This document shows positions 9,443 to 18,457 of a DNA stretch of 64,000 bases, in pieces. The notes beneath the pieces were generated by a model that did not search any database, had not been told where the DNA came from, and worked only from the letters and a program-made list of their open reading frames with translations. Source of the stretch: Clostridium hydrogenum. Its GTDB lineage: Bacteria > Bacillota > Clostridia > Clostridiales > Clostridiaceae. Where the stretch lies: NCBI RefSeq assembly GCF_021432385.1, contig NZ_JAEACT010000004.1, forward strand, positions 1 through 64,000. The letters run 5' to 3'. How positions within the stretch are numbered: the stretch's first letter is position 1; the number at the start of each line of letters is the position of its first letter. Both the position numbers and the translations under genes were made by a program.

Positions 9443-9633
9443 CAGAGTACAAAGTACAGTAAAATGATGATTTTCTTCCGCTTTGCTACAGAAAATCTTA
9501 TAACTTATTTTTGATTGCTTACGCAATCGCGTCACTACTGTTGTCAGCAAAGCTGACAACAGTTAAGTTTAAGATTTACCTAACGCAAGGAAAGGTAAAT
9601 CATCCTTCATTGTACTTTGTACTTTGTACTTTG
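9443..9633. repeat. Family A repeat, copy 1 (heptamer-ended palindrome)
   Basis: The left end is CAGAGTACAAAGTACAGT and the right end is tandem GTACTTT units in inverted orientation. Inside are a paired ATGATTTTC / GGTAAATCAT layer, an AATCTTATAACTTA / TTAAGTTTAAGATT layer, and a TGTTGTCAGC / GCTGACAACA hairpin. It separates the RpiR gene from the convergent aminotransferase gene and may end transcription of both. Confidence 0.8.
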
Positions 9634-9635
9634 AT

Positions 9636-10790
9636 TTAGTTCCTTCGCAATTTTTTTAATCTCTTTATTGCCTCTATTAAAGTTTCGTCTTTTTTGGCAA
9701 AATGAAATCTTATATAATTATTTACATCTTCTTTAAAAAAGCTTGAACCTGGAACAGCTGCAACACCTATTTCTTTTGCAAGCCATTCACAAAACTTGCA
9801 GTCATCTTTTTCTCCAAATTCAGATATATCAACTAAAACATAATAGGCTCCTTGTGGCTCAAAATATTTTAATCCCGCTTCATCAAGCCCGTTTAAAAAC
9901 AATTGCTTTTTATGGGTATAAAGTTCTATCAAACTGTCATAATATTTTTCATCAAATTCAAGCCCTGCCAATGCTGCCTTTTGAAGTGGTGCAGCTGCTC
10001 CAACGGTTAAAAAATCGTGTACTTTTTTACAATTATCTATTATCTTTTTATCAGCTATAATATATCCAAGCCTCCACCCTGTTATTGAATAAGTTTTAGA
10101 CAAGGAACTACAAGATATTGTTCTATCAAGCATTCCAGGAAGTGATGCAATATAAATATGTTCATATGGCTTATATACAATGTGTTCATACACTTCATCG
10201 GTTATTACATAAGCATCATATTTAATAGCAAGTTCACTTATATACAATAGTTCTTCCTTTGTAAATACCTTACCAACTGGATTTGATGGATTGCATAATA
10301 TTAAAGCTTTAGGTTTTTGTTCAAATGCTTTTCTTAAAACTTCCTTATCAAAATTAAATTTGGGTGGTAATAATGGAACATATATAGGTTCAGCACCTGA
10401 AAGTACTGCATCTGCTCCATAATTTTCATAGAAGGGTGAAAAAACTATAACCTTATCACCTTTATTACAAACAGACATCATCGCAGCCATCATCGCTTCT
10501 GTACTTCCACAGGTTACAACTATGTTTTCCTCTGGATTGATTTTAAATCCCATATACTTACTTTGCTTTTCTGCTAGTTTTTCTCTAAACTCTTTAGACC
10601 CCCAAGTTATTTCATATTGATGTGGTCCATGGATCGCTGCTTCTTTTAAAGCATCTGTTATCTCTGTAGGCGGATCCCAATCCGGAAATCCTTGTGAAAG
10701 ATTAATTGCTCCATACTTGTTAGCTACTCTAGTCATTTTCCTTATTACTGACTCAGTAATAAAATCCAATCTGTTACTTAACTCTGGCAT
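9636..10790 (-). CDS. PLP-dependent class I/II aminotransferase (methionine-related)
   Basis: 384 residues from the ATG 8 bases after GGAG; a GTG nine bases further out overlaps that site and was rejected. Fold-type I aminotransferase motifs are NPSNPVGKV near 167, DEVYEHIVY (D198) and SSLSKTYSITGWRLGY with pyridoxal lysine K232. The relatives are kynurenine/glutamine transaminases and methionine-salvage enzymes. A SAM-I riboswitch directly upstream says that it is made when SAM is low, so a role in methionine synthesis or in transamination of ketomethylthiobutyrate is likely. Exact amino-donor specificity is unknown. Confidence 0.88.
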   Translation of the reverse strand: MPELSNRLDFITESVIRKMTRVANKYGAINLSQGFPDWDPPTEITDALKEAAIHGPHQYEITWGSKEFREKLAEKQSKYMGFKINPEENIVVTCGSTEAMMAAMMSVCNKGDKVIVFSPFYENYGADAVLSGAEPIYVPLLPPKFNFDKEVLRKAFEQKPKALILCNPSNPVGKVFTKEELLYISELAIKYDAYVITDEVYEHIVYKPYEHIYIASLPGMLDRTISCSSLSKTYSITGWRLGYIIADKKIIDNCKKVHDFLTVGAAAPLQKAALAGLEFDEKYYDSLIELYTHKKQLFLNGLDEAGLKYFEPQGAYYVLVDISEFGEKDDCKFCEWLAKEIGVAAVPGSSFFKEDVNNYIRFHFAKKDETLIEAIKRLKKLRRN

Positions 10791-10810
10791 TGTTATCACT
10801 CCTTATAAAT

Positions 10811-10975
10811 AAAAAAAACTGTCTTCCCCAAGAAAAACAGCTTTTAATAATACTCAAACAGTCGCTCTTCTCTTATCTTCCAAATTAACTTTGCAGGAAT
10901 TAACACCATGCATTAAAATAAAATGCTGGTTGTCGGGTTTCACAGGGCCAGTCCCTCCACCTCTCTTGATAAGAA
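10811..10975 (-). promoter_or_regulatory. SAM-I (S-box) riboswitch with terminator
   Basis: Minus strand: P1 CTTATCAAGAGAGG, then GGAGGGACTGGCCC, GAAACCCGACAACC, a variable P3/P4, AATTCCTGC and the closing P1 strand GATAAGAG (10877-10870). This is the S-box consensus in order. An expression-platform hairpin CTGTTTTTC/GGAAGACAG with a T run follows at about 10842-10811. High SAM should terminate transcription ahead of the aminotransferase. Confidence 0.96.
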
Positions 10976-11100
10976 GTATATCTACTATTTATTTTTTCCT
11001 ATAATACAAATATGAATTATAGTTTTATATAAACATTATATCACAAATTAAATATATGTACTCTATATTTTTATAATTATGCTTGTACAAACATTTAATC

Positions 11101-11379
11101 CTATTTTTTAATTTCTGTATAATCAACATCTACAACATCTTGTTTTTCAAAATCAAATACATCATCATCCTTTGAAACTTCAGAAACATTTGATTTTTCA
11201 TTATTTACAAATTTATTATTCTTTTTACTTTCAAATAATTTTGATAACTTTACTATTCCCCAAATTGCAACTCCCATTATAAGTATTATAGGAAGTAATT
11301 TAATAAAGAAAGCTATTGCCAAAAAAGCAATTATCAAAACACCTATTGTTCCAAAAACACCTTTATCTGAAAAACTCAT
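11101..11379 (-). CDS. Small membrane protein of unknown function
   Basis: 92 residues from the ATG 8 bases after GAGGAG. A hydrophobic stretch of about residues 9-45 forms one long or two short membrane segments (VLIIAFLAIAFFIKLLPIIL). A charged cytoplasmic-type tail follows, rich in Lys, Asp and Glu and ending VDVDYTEIKK. I do not recognise a family. It stands alone between the SAM riboswitch and a repeat-bearing spacer. Confidence 0.7.
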   Translation of the reverse strand: MSFSDKGVFGTIGVLIIAFLAIAFFIKLLPIILIMGVAIWGIVKLSKLFESKKNNKFVNNEKSNVSEVSKDDDVFDFEKQDVVDVDYTEIKK

Positions 11380-11616
11380 TTCAATCACTCCTCTTATTTA
11401 TAAAAATATCTCTAAATTTCTTTTAACTTTAGATTTATTATAGCACACCTTCTTTATAAATGGTATATAATATCACTTATGAAAGTATTAATAATCTGTT
11501 AATACTCTTACTGCATATTTAAATTAATTGGGGTAAAACTAAAAAGCATAATACGGATAAACTTTTTAATTTTATAGCTTTATTATAATTCCTTACATTT
11601 AACTTAACAATACATT

Positions 11617-11763
11617 ACTGAGTAGGTACAGCAGAGTACAAAGCACAATTAAGGTACACCTTACTATTACGTAAATAATAAAAAATAAGTTATAAGATTT
11701 TCTTAAGTGAAACGAAAGAAAATCATCCTTCACTCTACTCTTTACTCTCTACTCTCTACTCTG
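11617..11763. repeat. Family A repeat, copy 2
   Basis: The spacer 11380-11782 holds this element and no gene. The left end carries GAGTACAAAGCACAATTAAGG. The right end is AATCATCCTTCACTCTACTC followed by tandem TTTACTC/TCTACTC heptamers. The inner layer TAAGTTATAAGATTTTC matches other copies. The heptamer here (CTCTACT) has drifted from the GTACTCT type, and the right end abuts the ribosome site of the next small gene. Confidence 0.7.
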
Positions 11764-11782
11764 AAGAAAGGAGGTGTTTTAT

Positions 11783-11959
11783 TTGGCACATAAAAATAAT
11801 AAAAATAGTAAATCAAACAAAAAGGCAGGTGAAAAAACTAAAGGCGAACTTAATAAAATGAAATTTGAAACTGCAAATGATGTTGGCTATTCAAATGCTT
11901 CCAAAAAACTTGGCAATAATGAAGCTAGAGAACGTGAAATAAGAGATCCTAGAAGTTAA
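11783..11959 (+). CDS. Small basic hydrophilic protein, possibly spore-associated
   Basis: 58 residues, starting at TTG 7 bases after AAAGGAGG; an upstream GTG overlaps the ribosome site. It is very rich in Lys and Asn, has no hydrophobic segment, and contains GELNKMKFETANDVGYSNAS. Composition and small size recall minor acid-soluble spore proteins, and a similar gene follows 126 bases later. I do not recognise a defined family, so the spore suggestion is inference. Confidence 0.6.
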   Translation: MAHKNNKNSKSNKKAGEKTKGELNKMKFETANDVGYSNASKKLGNNEAREREIRDPRS

Positions 11960-12085
11960 AAAATTATATTATGTATATTTAAATTAGTTTTGGTTAAAAT
12001 AAAAACCGTACTAGAAATAATATACATAACGTTCCTTACTTCTAGTATAAAAATATATAAATTATTAATACGGAGGTCTTTTTTA

Positions 12086-12238
12086 ATGTCTCGCAAAGAT
12101 AGAAATAGTACTACAAATCAAAAAGCTAAAGGAGAAACTAGTAAAGTAAGCGAAGAGTTCGCTGATGAAGTTAGTTTTTCAGGCACCCAAAAAAAATCTA
12201 AAACAAATAAAGCTAAAAGCCATAACACAAAGAGATAA
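12086..12238 (+). CDS. Small basic hydrophilic protein, gamma-SASP-like
   Basis: 50 residues, too short for many gene callers, with ATG 8 bases after GGAGG. The segment SEEFADEVSFSG weakly recalls the FGTEFASET repeat of gamma-type small acid-soluble spore proteins. The rest is Lys/Ser/Thr rich and lacks Cys and Trp. It is preceded by a similar 58-residue protein. A forespore role is plausible but unproven. Confidence 0.55.
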   Translation: MSRKDRNSTTNQKAKGETSKVSEEFADEVSFSGTQKKSKTNKAKSHNTKR

Positions 12239-12261
12239 TTAAACTAAATTTGAAAGACATT

Positions 12262-12317
12262 AGGCATCCTCAAAAAATAAATTATCCACCAAATAATTTA
12301 TTTTTTTGAAGATGCCT
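12262..12317. terminator. Bidirectional hairpin with family B ends
   Basis: AGGCATCCTCAAAAAATAAATTAT is followed by a seven-base loop and its near-perfect complement ending GAAGATGCCT. It lies between convergent genes (12238 and 12322) and has A/T runs on both sides, so it should stop transcription from both. The GGCATC...GATGCC ends are the same as those of the 160-bp family B repeats, so it looks like an internally deleted copy. Confidence 0.75.
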
Positions 12318-12321
12318 TAAA

Positions 12322-13209
12322 CTAATTTAAATTAAGAGATAATGTTTCAACAAAATTTTTTATTGACGAATTATTCTCATTTTTTCTCCAAGCTGCAATA
12401 ACATCAAAGGAATATTGAGTTCCTTCAAAGGGTATAAAGCATATATTGTTATTTCTACTAGCTTGGAACATTTCAGGTATAATTGCAATTCCCTGGTCAG
12501 CTTCAGCCATTAGTAATGCAGAATATATACATTCATACTTAAAAACCTTGTTTTTTTGGAAATCTTCTGAGTTTAAAATGGTATTTGTAAAGATTCCATA
12601 CCCATTAAAAATTTCATTAGAAGGTAGCAAAATTTTTTCTGAGGTTAAATCATGACTAGAAATATTTTTTCGCTTTGACAATGGATTGCTTTTACATACC
12701 GCTGCGCAAAGAGTATCCCTGTATAATGGGTAGGTATCACACCAAGATAGCATATCTTTATCTAAATTAAGTGTAAGAATTAAATCTACATCTTTATTTT
12801 TAAGTTGCCTAGGCAAAGTTTCGTATAATCCAGCAATTAAGGATAATTTAGTATTAGGAAAATTTCTTTTAAATAAATGTACAGATGGTACAAGTATATT
12901 TTTGGTATGCTCATATAAATAACCTATTTTCAATTCTTTTTCAAAGCTGTTTATTGACATTTTTACTTTCTTCATGCCTTCATCATATCTATTTACAATT
13001 TCTGTGGCTTCAATTAAAAATAATTTTCCCACATCAGTTAATTCAACCTTGTGATAGTTTCTTCTTAATAAAGCTGTACCTACTTCCTGCTCTAACGAAA
13101 TAATATGTTTGCTTAAAACAGACTGGGTAATATAGAGTTGTTTAGCCGTTTCACTAAAATTTAAATTCTTAGAAAGTATAATAAATTCACGCAATATATC
13201 AATTCGCAT
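12322..13209 (-). CDS. LysR-family transcriptional regulator
   Basis: 295 residues from the ATG 7 bases after AAAGGAG; an upstream in-frame extension lacks a ribosome site. The N-terminal winged helix-turn-helix is ILREFIILSKNLNFSETAKQLYITQSVLSKHI, described here in pieces: NFSETAKQLYITQ then SVLSKHISLEQEVG-like. A C-terminal LysR substrate-binding domain covers about 90-290. It is divergent from the flavin reductase gene at 13525 and is most likely its regulator. Confidence 0.92.
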   Translation of the reverse strand: MRIDILREFIILSKNLNFSETAKQLYITQSVLSKHIISLEQEVGTALLRRNYHKVELTDVGKLFLIEATEIVNRYDEGMKKVKMSINSFEKELKIGYLYEHTKNILVPSVHLFKRNFPNTKLSLIAGLYETLPRQLKNKDVDLILTLNLDKDMLSWCDTYPLYRDTLCAAVCKSNPLSKRKNISSHDLTSEKILLPSNEIFNGYGIFTNTILNSEDFQKNKVFKYECIYSALLMAEADQGIAIIPEMFQASRNNNICFIPFEGTQYSFDVIAAWRKNENNSSIKNFVETLSLNLN

Positions 13210-13375
13210 TTTATAACTCCTTTCTATAAAATAGATGTCATTAAAAAACAAACAGATAATATAGGAAAGCAATATAAATTCACTCTTATATCATTTTTGT
13301 TATCGCAAATAATACTTTTTATGACCTTTTATGACACAAGATTAACATATTATTATACCAAAGTAAAGAAGTGCG

Positions 13376-13390
13376 ATTCATTTTTGGAAT
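13376..13390. promoter_or_regulatory. Candidate LysR operator (T-N11-A dyad)
   Basis: ATTC-N7-GAAT is a 15-bp dyad with the T-N11-A form of LysR sites. It lies in the 315-bp divergent spacer, 45 bases before an extended -10 (TGCTACAAT, 13432-13440) for the reductase gene. The spacer otherwise shows nothing I can name. Confidence 0.45.
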
Positions 13391-13524
13391 AACTTATTAC
13401 TTTTTTTGAATTTAAAAACATTTTTATTATCTGCTACAATTATATCGTGATTGAGAAAAAATTAACTATGTATTCGTTTAAATTTTTAACTTAAATCAAG
13501 TATAAAAGCCAAGGAGGAATTACT

Positions 13525-15471
13525 ATGAATTTAAAATATCCAAATCTTTGTAAACCTATTACTCTAGGAAATGTTACTTTTAAAAATAGAATGTTCTCTG
13601 CACCTATTTCTCTGCAAGAATTATCACCAGAATTAACTTTAAACCAAGAAAATATTGCTTTCTTTGAATTACGTGCAAAGGGTGGAGCAGCAAATTGTAC
13701 TATTGGTGTATCTAATGTACTTGATTCTGGTCGTGGACATACCAAAGAACTCGCTTTAGATAATCCTTTAATATTGCCATCTTTAACTCATGTTGCTCGT
13801 ACAATTAAACGTCATGGCTGTGTTCCTAATATTGAGTTAACACATGCTGGTAAATATGCTGGTGTTCCTAATTTAGAAAATCCATATCCTAAAAATAAGG
13901 CATATGGTCCAATATATGAAATGGTTAATGGAACTATTGTTCATCAGATGGACGAAGGTATGATTTTAGATTTAGTAGATGCTTTTGCTAAAGGTGCTTC
14001 CCTAATAAAAAAAGCAGGCTTCGAAATGCTTATGGTCCATGGTGGTCATGGATGGTTAATAAGCCAATTTCTTTCTCCTACTAACAATCGTGAAGATAAA
14101 TATGGCGGCAGCCTAGAAAATAGATTACGTTTCCCTATAATGGTGCTAAAAGCTCTTAGAGAAGCTGTTGGACCTGGATTCCCAATAGAATTTAGAATGA
14201 ATGGTCTTGATTATTTTGATGGTGGTTATGGTTTAGACGAAGCTGTTGAAATCGCAAAGCACCTTCAAGATTATGTAGATATGCTTCATATTAGTGTTGG
14301 AAATCAAGAAGTTCAGGAAACTTTTGTACGTACACATCCTGACATGTTCTATCCACATGGACTTAATGTTGAACTAGCAGCAGAAATTAAAAAGAACGTA
14401 CACGTTCCAGTTGCTGTTGTAGGTGCTATTTCTGATCCTGAAAAAGCAGAAGAAATTATTGCTTCTGGAAAAGCAGATGTAGTTGAAATGGCTCGTGCGC
14501 TTATAGTTGATCCTTTCTTCCCAACTAAAGTTAAAGAAGGTCGTGATGAAGATATTAGAAAATGTATGCGCTGTCATGTATGCTTTGATACCATCATTAA
14601 TACAAGAGATACAGCCTGTGCTTTAAATCCAGTAATTGGAGAAGAAGAATTATACTTTTCACCACCAGCACCACCAGCTAAATTAAAGAAAGTATTAATT
14701 GCCGGAGGCGGCCCTGGTGGTATGCAAGCAGCACTTACTGCCGCAGAAAGAGGTCATAATGTAATACTTTGCGAAGCTAGTGATAAATTGGGTGGACAAA
14801 TACTTTGTGAAGCTCATGTTGATTTTAAGAAAAACTATTATGGTTTTTCTAAGTGGCTTATTCGCCAACTAAAAAAACATAATAATGTTGAAATCCGCTT
14901 AAATACAAAAGTAGATACAAAACTTGTTGAAGATATAAAACCAGATTCTCTAATCTGCGCTATAGGTGCTTATCCTATAGTACCAAGGATTCCTGGAATT
15001 GATGATGAAAGAGTAGTATACTGCGATGAACTTGCAAAAGATAGTCCTAAAATAGGTAATAAAGTTGTTATTATTGGAGCAGGACTTGTAGGATCAGAAT
15101 CAGCAATTCATTTCAAACGTGAGAATAAAGAAGTAACACTTATAGAAGCTAGAAATGATTTTGCAATAGATGCAAATCCGTTCCATAAGATGGGATTAAC
15201 TAGAGAATTACACGAAGGTGTCGATGTAAGGGTCAGTACTTCTGTAAAAGCTATAACCAAAGAAGGTGTTGTAGCAGTTGATAAGGATGGCAACGAGCTC
15301 GTTTTCCCAGCTGATACAATTTTATGTGCAGTTGGTATGAGATCTCGTTCTAATGAAGTCCAAGCATTGAGTGATACTGTACTTGATTTCCGTGCAATTG
15401 GCGATTGTGTTCGCCCTGGAAAAGCAATGACTGCAGTTCATCATGGTCATTATGCTGCATTAGACCTATAA
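13525..15471 (+). CDS. Old-Yellow-Enzyme/2-enoate-reductase family flavin Fe-S oxidoreductase
   Basis: 648 residues. An FMN-binding TIM barrel covers about 1-340 (start PITLGNVTFKNRM, active-site region MVHGGHGWLISQFLSP). A [4Fe-4S] cluster is bound by C347, C350, C353 and C365. A C-terminal FAD/NAD(P)-binding half begins with AGGGPGG at 393-399 and a second VIIGAGLVGSE. The same architecture occurs in 2,4-dienoyl-CoA reductase, 2-enoate reductase and the bile-acid enzymes BaiCD/BaiH. It should reduce an activated C=C bond with NAD(P)H. ATG follows AAGGAGG. The substrate is unknown, and the divergent LysR regulator probably responds to it. Confidence 0.9.
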   Translation: MNLKYPNLCKPITLGNVTFKNRMFSAPISLQELSPELTLNQENIAFFELRAKGGAANCTIGVSNVLDSGRGHTKELALDNPLILPSLTHVARTIKRHGCVPNIELTHAGKYAGVPNLENPYPKNKAYGPIYEMVNGTIVHQMDEGMILDLVDAFAKGASLIKKAGFEMLMVHGGHGWLISQFLSPTNNREDKYGGSLENRLRFPIMVLKALREAVGPGFPIEFRMNGLDYFDGGYGLDEAVEIAKHLQDYVDMLHISVGNQEVQETFVRTHPDMFYPHGLNVELAAEIKKNVHVPVAVVGAISDPEKAEEIIASGKADVVEMARALIVDPFFPTKVKEGRDEDIRKCMRCHVCFDTIINTRDTACALNPVIGEEELYFSPPAPPAKLKKVLIAGGGPGGMQAALTAAERGHNVILCEASDKLGGQILCEAHVDFKKNYYGFSKWLIRQLKKHNNVEIRLNTKVDTKLVEDIKPDSLICAIGAYPIVPRIPGIDDERVVYCDELAKDSPKIGNKVVIIGAGLVGSESAIHFKRENKEVTLIEARNDFAIDANPFHKMGLTRELHEGVDVRVSTSVKAITKEGVVAVDKDGNELVFPADTILCAVGMRSRSNEVQALSDTVLDFRAIGDCVRPGKAMTAVHHGHYAALDL

Positions 15472-15517
15472 TTCGTCTTTGAACAATTTATATAGTTTTT
15501 AAACAAATTAGCTATTT

Positions 15518-15675
15518 AGGCATCTAAAAAAAATAATAAGTCCAAATTGAGAGCTAGTTTTGTGTAAGACGAGGAGGTATAACTCGTTAATACTGGTTGT
15601 CTTAGCGTGCTATGCTAACGAAGTATTACGCAAAACTAGCCGAAAGTTGGGCTTTTTATTTTCTTTAAGATGCCT
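15518..15675. repeat. Family B repeat, copy 1 (160-bp imperfect palindrome)
   Basis: The ends AGGCATCTAAA... and ...TTTAAGATGCCT are inverted, and the arms stay complementary for about 50 bases (GCTAGTTTTGTGTAA against TTACGCAAAACTAGC). The centre TACTGGTTGTCTTAGCGTGC is identical to copy 2 at 37930. It fills the space between the convergent reductase gene and the leftward RiPP operon. Confidence 0.85.
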
Positions 15676-15716
15676 TATTTCTCATAAATCTTATAGGAAA
15701 TAAATAGCTTATTTTA

Positions 15717-16343
15717 TTAAAATTTCTTTTTTAAATATAGAACATTTGCAACCAACAACACAATACTTATAATTAAAAAAATTAATTTGCGTTCATAATG
15801 ATTATTTATTAATGTAAATAGATATAATTTGCCTAATAATTTTTCTCCACCAAAAAAATTTATAATATATATAAATATAGAGCAGCATAACCCTAATATG
15901 TTATTTTTAAATATTGTAGAAACAGTCATTTCAATAGTACCTAAAAATAATGCTGTGATAAAAGCACCTACTAGAAAATAAATAATTCTTATTTGTGCTT
16001 GTTCATATTTAACATAAGCTAGTATCAAACCAAACAGCAATACATTAGTAAAAATCATTATACCTACTCTAATTATAACTATTTTAAACTGACTAATTGG
16101 CTTAATATAACAAATTTCCTGAATTCTATTCTCTTCTTCAATCATTATAAGTCCATTAAATATAAAAATACCAACAACTGATAAATACATTTCACAAAAG
16201 CTACTTACATAAGAAGCATTTTGCATTTTAAAATCAAAAAATAATTTGCTAAGCAATACATAAATCAAACTAATTCCAATTGGCACTCTTAATAATTTAA
16301 TATTACATTTAACAATTTTATAGTAATTGCTTAAAGCTTCCAT
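15717..16343 (-). CDS. ABC-2 type membrane protein, RiPP cluster 1
   Basis: 208 residues with about six hydrophobic segments and no ATP-binding motif. The start region overlaps the preceding permease gene by 26 bases. It is the last gene of the leftward RiPP operon and, with the permease and ATPase before it, likely forms an ABC transporter for peptide export or producer immunity. The sequence itself is poorly conserved, and I recognise it mainly from topology and context. Confidence 0.75.
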   Translation of the reverse strand: MEALSNYYKIVKCNIKLLRVPIGISLIYVLLSKLFFDFKMQNASYVSSFCEMYLSVVGIFIFNGLIMIEEENRIQEICYIKPISQFKIVIIRVGIMIFTNVLLFGLILAYVKYEQAQIRIIYFLVGAFITALFLGTIEMTVSTIFKNNILGLCCSIFIYIINFFGGEKLLGKLYLFTLINNHYERKLIFLIISIVLLVANVLYLKKKF

Positions 16344-17481
16344 TTACATTTCCTCTCTTTTTATCAAATATATATATTGACATAACAATTAAAAATATAG
16401 ATATTATCACAAAAAATATTCTATTAATTATTATACTTGGAAGCCACTTAATATAATTGTCATATCCTCCAAGCTGATTAAAACGAATAAAAATTTTAAA
16501 TAATCGGTAATCTCCAACACTTGGCATTATACTTATAAACCAGCAAATTAATTGAATAGCCACGGCTATAATCCTTTTTTCTGTTATAGTTGATATAAAT
16601 AGTCCAATGGATAAACATAATAATATGGTTGGACATATCCAAAATATCGTATACTTAAAAAACGATGACGATTCATATATATAATTATTTTTTCTACAAA
16701 TAAAATAATAAAAAATAGTACAATGTGCAGCTAAAATCATAAATACAATAAATATTTGAAAAAATAATGCTGTAAACTTTGATAGTATGTACTCCAAGGA
16801 GGAAATACTTTTGGTATATACTATTTCATAAATTTGATTTGCTTTTTCTCTTAAAATAAAAAAAGCAGCTAAAAATATAGGAAAAATCCCAGCTACTATC
16901 CCCATACAATCAGCAAAATATCTTCCAACAGCATTTGTAATATGATCTTTTTTTAATATATCATTCCACTCATTCATAGATTCTTTATAGCTATCTTTAG
17001 CATTTAATAAAAGATAGCTATTTTTTGAAGCTAGCTCAGTGTTTCCGCCCAATTTCACGTCAACTTTTTCTCCAATTAATAATACCTCATTTAATGCATT
17101 TTCCTTTGATATTTTCTTATCATTTAGCTCTTTAAGAACTTTATTAATATCCTTAATACTATTATCTACATACTGTTTTTCATCTCCCGTGATACTTTGG
17201 CTAGTATTTAAAACAAATCCTATCTTCAATACATTTTCTCGTGAAGTTATTCCCTGTAATTCTTCTAAAATAATATTAATAATTTTTCTTTCGTCCTTAA
17301 TTGTATACGCAATATATGTTCTTTGATCACCTTGCTTTGGTTTATAGCTTTCGTTAATGCTTTTTGGTGCTACCTGCATAATATAAAATATTACAGTTAC
17401 AGCTATAAAAAAATAGTATATTGGGTTTTTTAAATAATATTTGCATTCTTTCTTAAATAAATCAAAAAACATATTTATCAC
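16318..17481 (-). CDS. ABC transporter permease, RiPP cluster 1
   Basis: 387 residues. One N-terminal membrane segment (IYYFFIAVTVIFYIM) precedes a large external domain of about 150 residues, then five to six more segments, the layout of ABC-2 permeases such as those in bacitracin and lantibiotic immunity systems. Its start overlaps the ATPase stop by four bases. It probably pairs with the following 208-residue membrane protein. Confidence 0.82.
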   Translation of the reverse strand: MINMFFDLFKKECKYYLKNPIYYFFIAVTVIFYIMQVAPKSINESYKPKQGDQRTYIAYTIKDERKIINIILEELQGITSRENVLKIGFVLNTSQSITGDEKQYVDNSIKDINKVLKELNDKKISKENALNEVLLIGEKVDVKLGGNTELASKNSYLLLNAKDSYKESMNEWNDILKKDHITNAVGRYFADCMGIVAGIFPIFLAAFFILREKANQIYEIVYTKSISSLEYILSKFTALFFQIFIVFMILAAHCTIFYYFICRKNNYIYESSSFFKYTIFWICPTILLCLSIGLFISTITEKRIIAVAIQLICWFISIMPSVGDYRLFKIFIRFNQLGGYDNYIKWLPSIIINRIFFVIISIFLIVMSIYIFDKKRGNVNGSFKQLL

Positions 17482-18338
17482 CCCTTGATTAACTGCATAT
17501 ATGCATCTTCCATGGTTGGTTTAACAGTTACTGCTTCTTCCATAGGCTTTTTTTCTGATAATATTCTTACTTTAACATTTTCTTTATCATATATAGATGA
17601 AATTAAAGTATACTTTTTCTTTACTTCTTCAAATTTATTATTTTTAAATTCTATGGACCATATCTTACCCTCTGCCTTTTTTATAAGTGAACTTGCATTA
17701 CCCAAATAAATGACTTGTCCTTTATTTAATATTGCTATATTCTCACAAGTATACTCAATATCCTCAACAATATGTGTTGACAATATAACTATTTTATCCT
17801 TTGAAAAGTCACTTAGTAAATTCCTTAATCTAATTCGTTCTTCTGGATCTAACCCTGCAGTAGGTTCATCTACAATTAATACTTTTGGATTGTTAAGCAT
17901 TGCCTGTGCTATCCCAAGTCTCCTTTTCATTCCACCTGATAGAGATTTACATCTTTTATCTTTTTGTTCTAAAAGATTTACTTTTTCCAACAATTCTTTT
18001 ACTTTTTCAATCCTGTTTTTTCTATTTTTAATACCACTTAAAATTGCTAAATAATCCATACACTCCGTAACAGTCATTTCTGGATAAAAAGAAAATTCCT
18101 GCGGCAAATATCCTATAATTTTTCTAACTTCTTTTTTTTGTCTTACATCTATCCCATTTATCTCAACCTTCCCACTGGTTTGCGGAATCAATGTAGTTAA
18201 TATTCTAATTAATGTGGTTTTACCAGCTCCATTAGGTCCCAATAGACCGAACATACCATTTTTAATTTCTAAATTAATTCCTTTTAAAACATTAACATCC
18301 TTATACTTTTTAAATAAATTATCTATTTTAATTTCCAT
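17478..18338 (-). CDS. ABC transporter ATPase, RiPP cluster 1
   Basis: 286 residues. Walker A GPNGAGKTT is near 35, signature LSGGMKRRLG near 133, Walker B LIVDEPTAGLDPEE near 155 and switch His in STHIVED. The C-terminal 70 residues are typical of BcrA-type exporters. ATG follows GAGGAG. Behind it come two membrane proteins in overlapping frames, so a complete exporter or immunity pump is encoded. Confidence 0.92.
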   Translation of the reverse strand: MEIKIDNLFKKYKDVNVLKGINLEIKNGMFGLLGPNGAGKTTLIRILTTLIPQTSGKVEINGIDVRQKKEVRKIIGYLPQEFSFYPEMTVTECMDYLAILSGIKNRKNRIEKVKELLEKVNLLEQKDKRCKSLSGGMKRRLGIAQAMLNNPKVLIVDEPTAGLDPEERIRLRNLLSDFSKDKIVILSTHIVEDIEYTCENIAILNKGQVIYLGNASSLIKKAEGKIWSIEFKNNKFEEVKKKYTLISSIYDKENVKVRILSEKKPMEEAVTVKPTMEDAYMQLIKG

Positions 18339-18382
18339 AATTGTTCTCCTCGTAAAGATAAACCACTTGAAACTTTAAAATT

Positions 18383-18455
18383 AATTTGTATCCAAATGCC
18401 ATCTTCTGGGCATTTTGATGCAAATTCATTTTAGTAGTTGAACTGGTTTATCTAT
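18383..18455. repeat. Family D repeat, copy 1
   Basis: This 73-bp stretch includes the hairpin AATGCCATCTTCTGGGCATT and then AGTTGAACTGGTTTATCTATA. Nearly the same sequence occurs inverted at 57430-57532, 39 kb away inside the phage module. It lies in the short gap after the second radical SAM gene of cluster 1. Confidence 0.75.
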
Positions 18456-18457
18456 AT

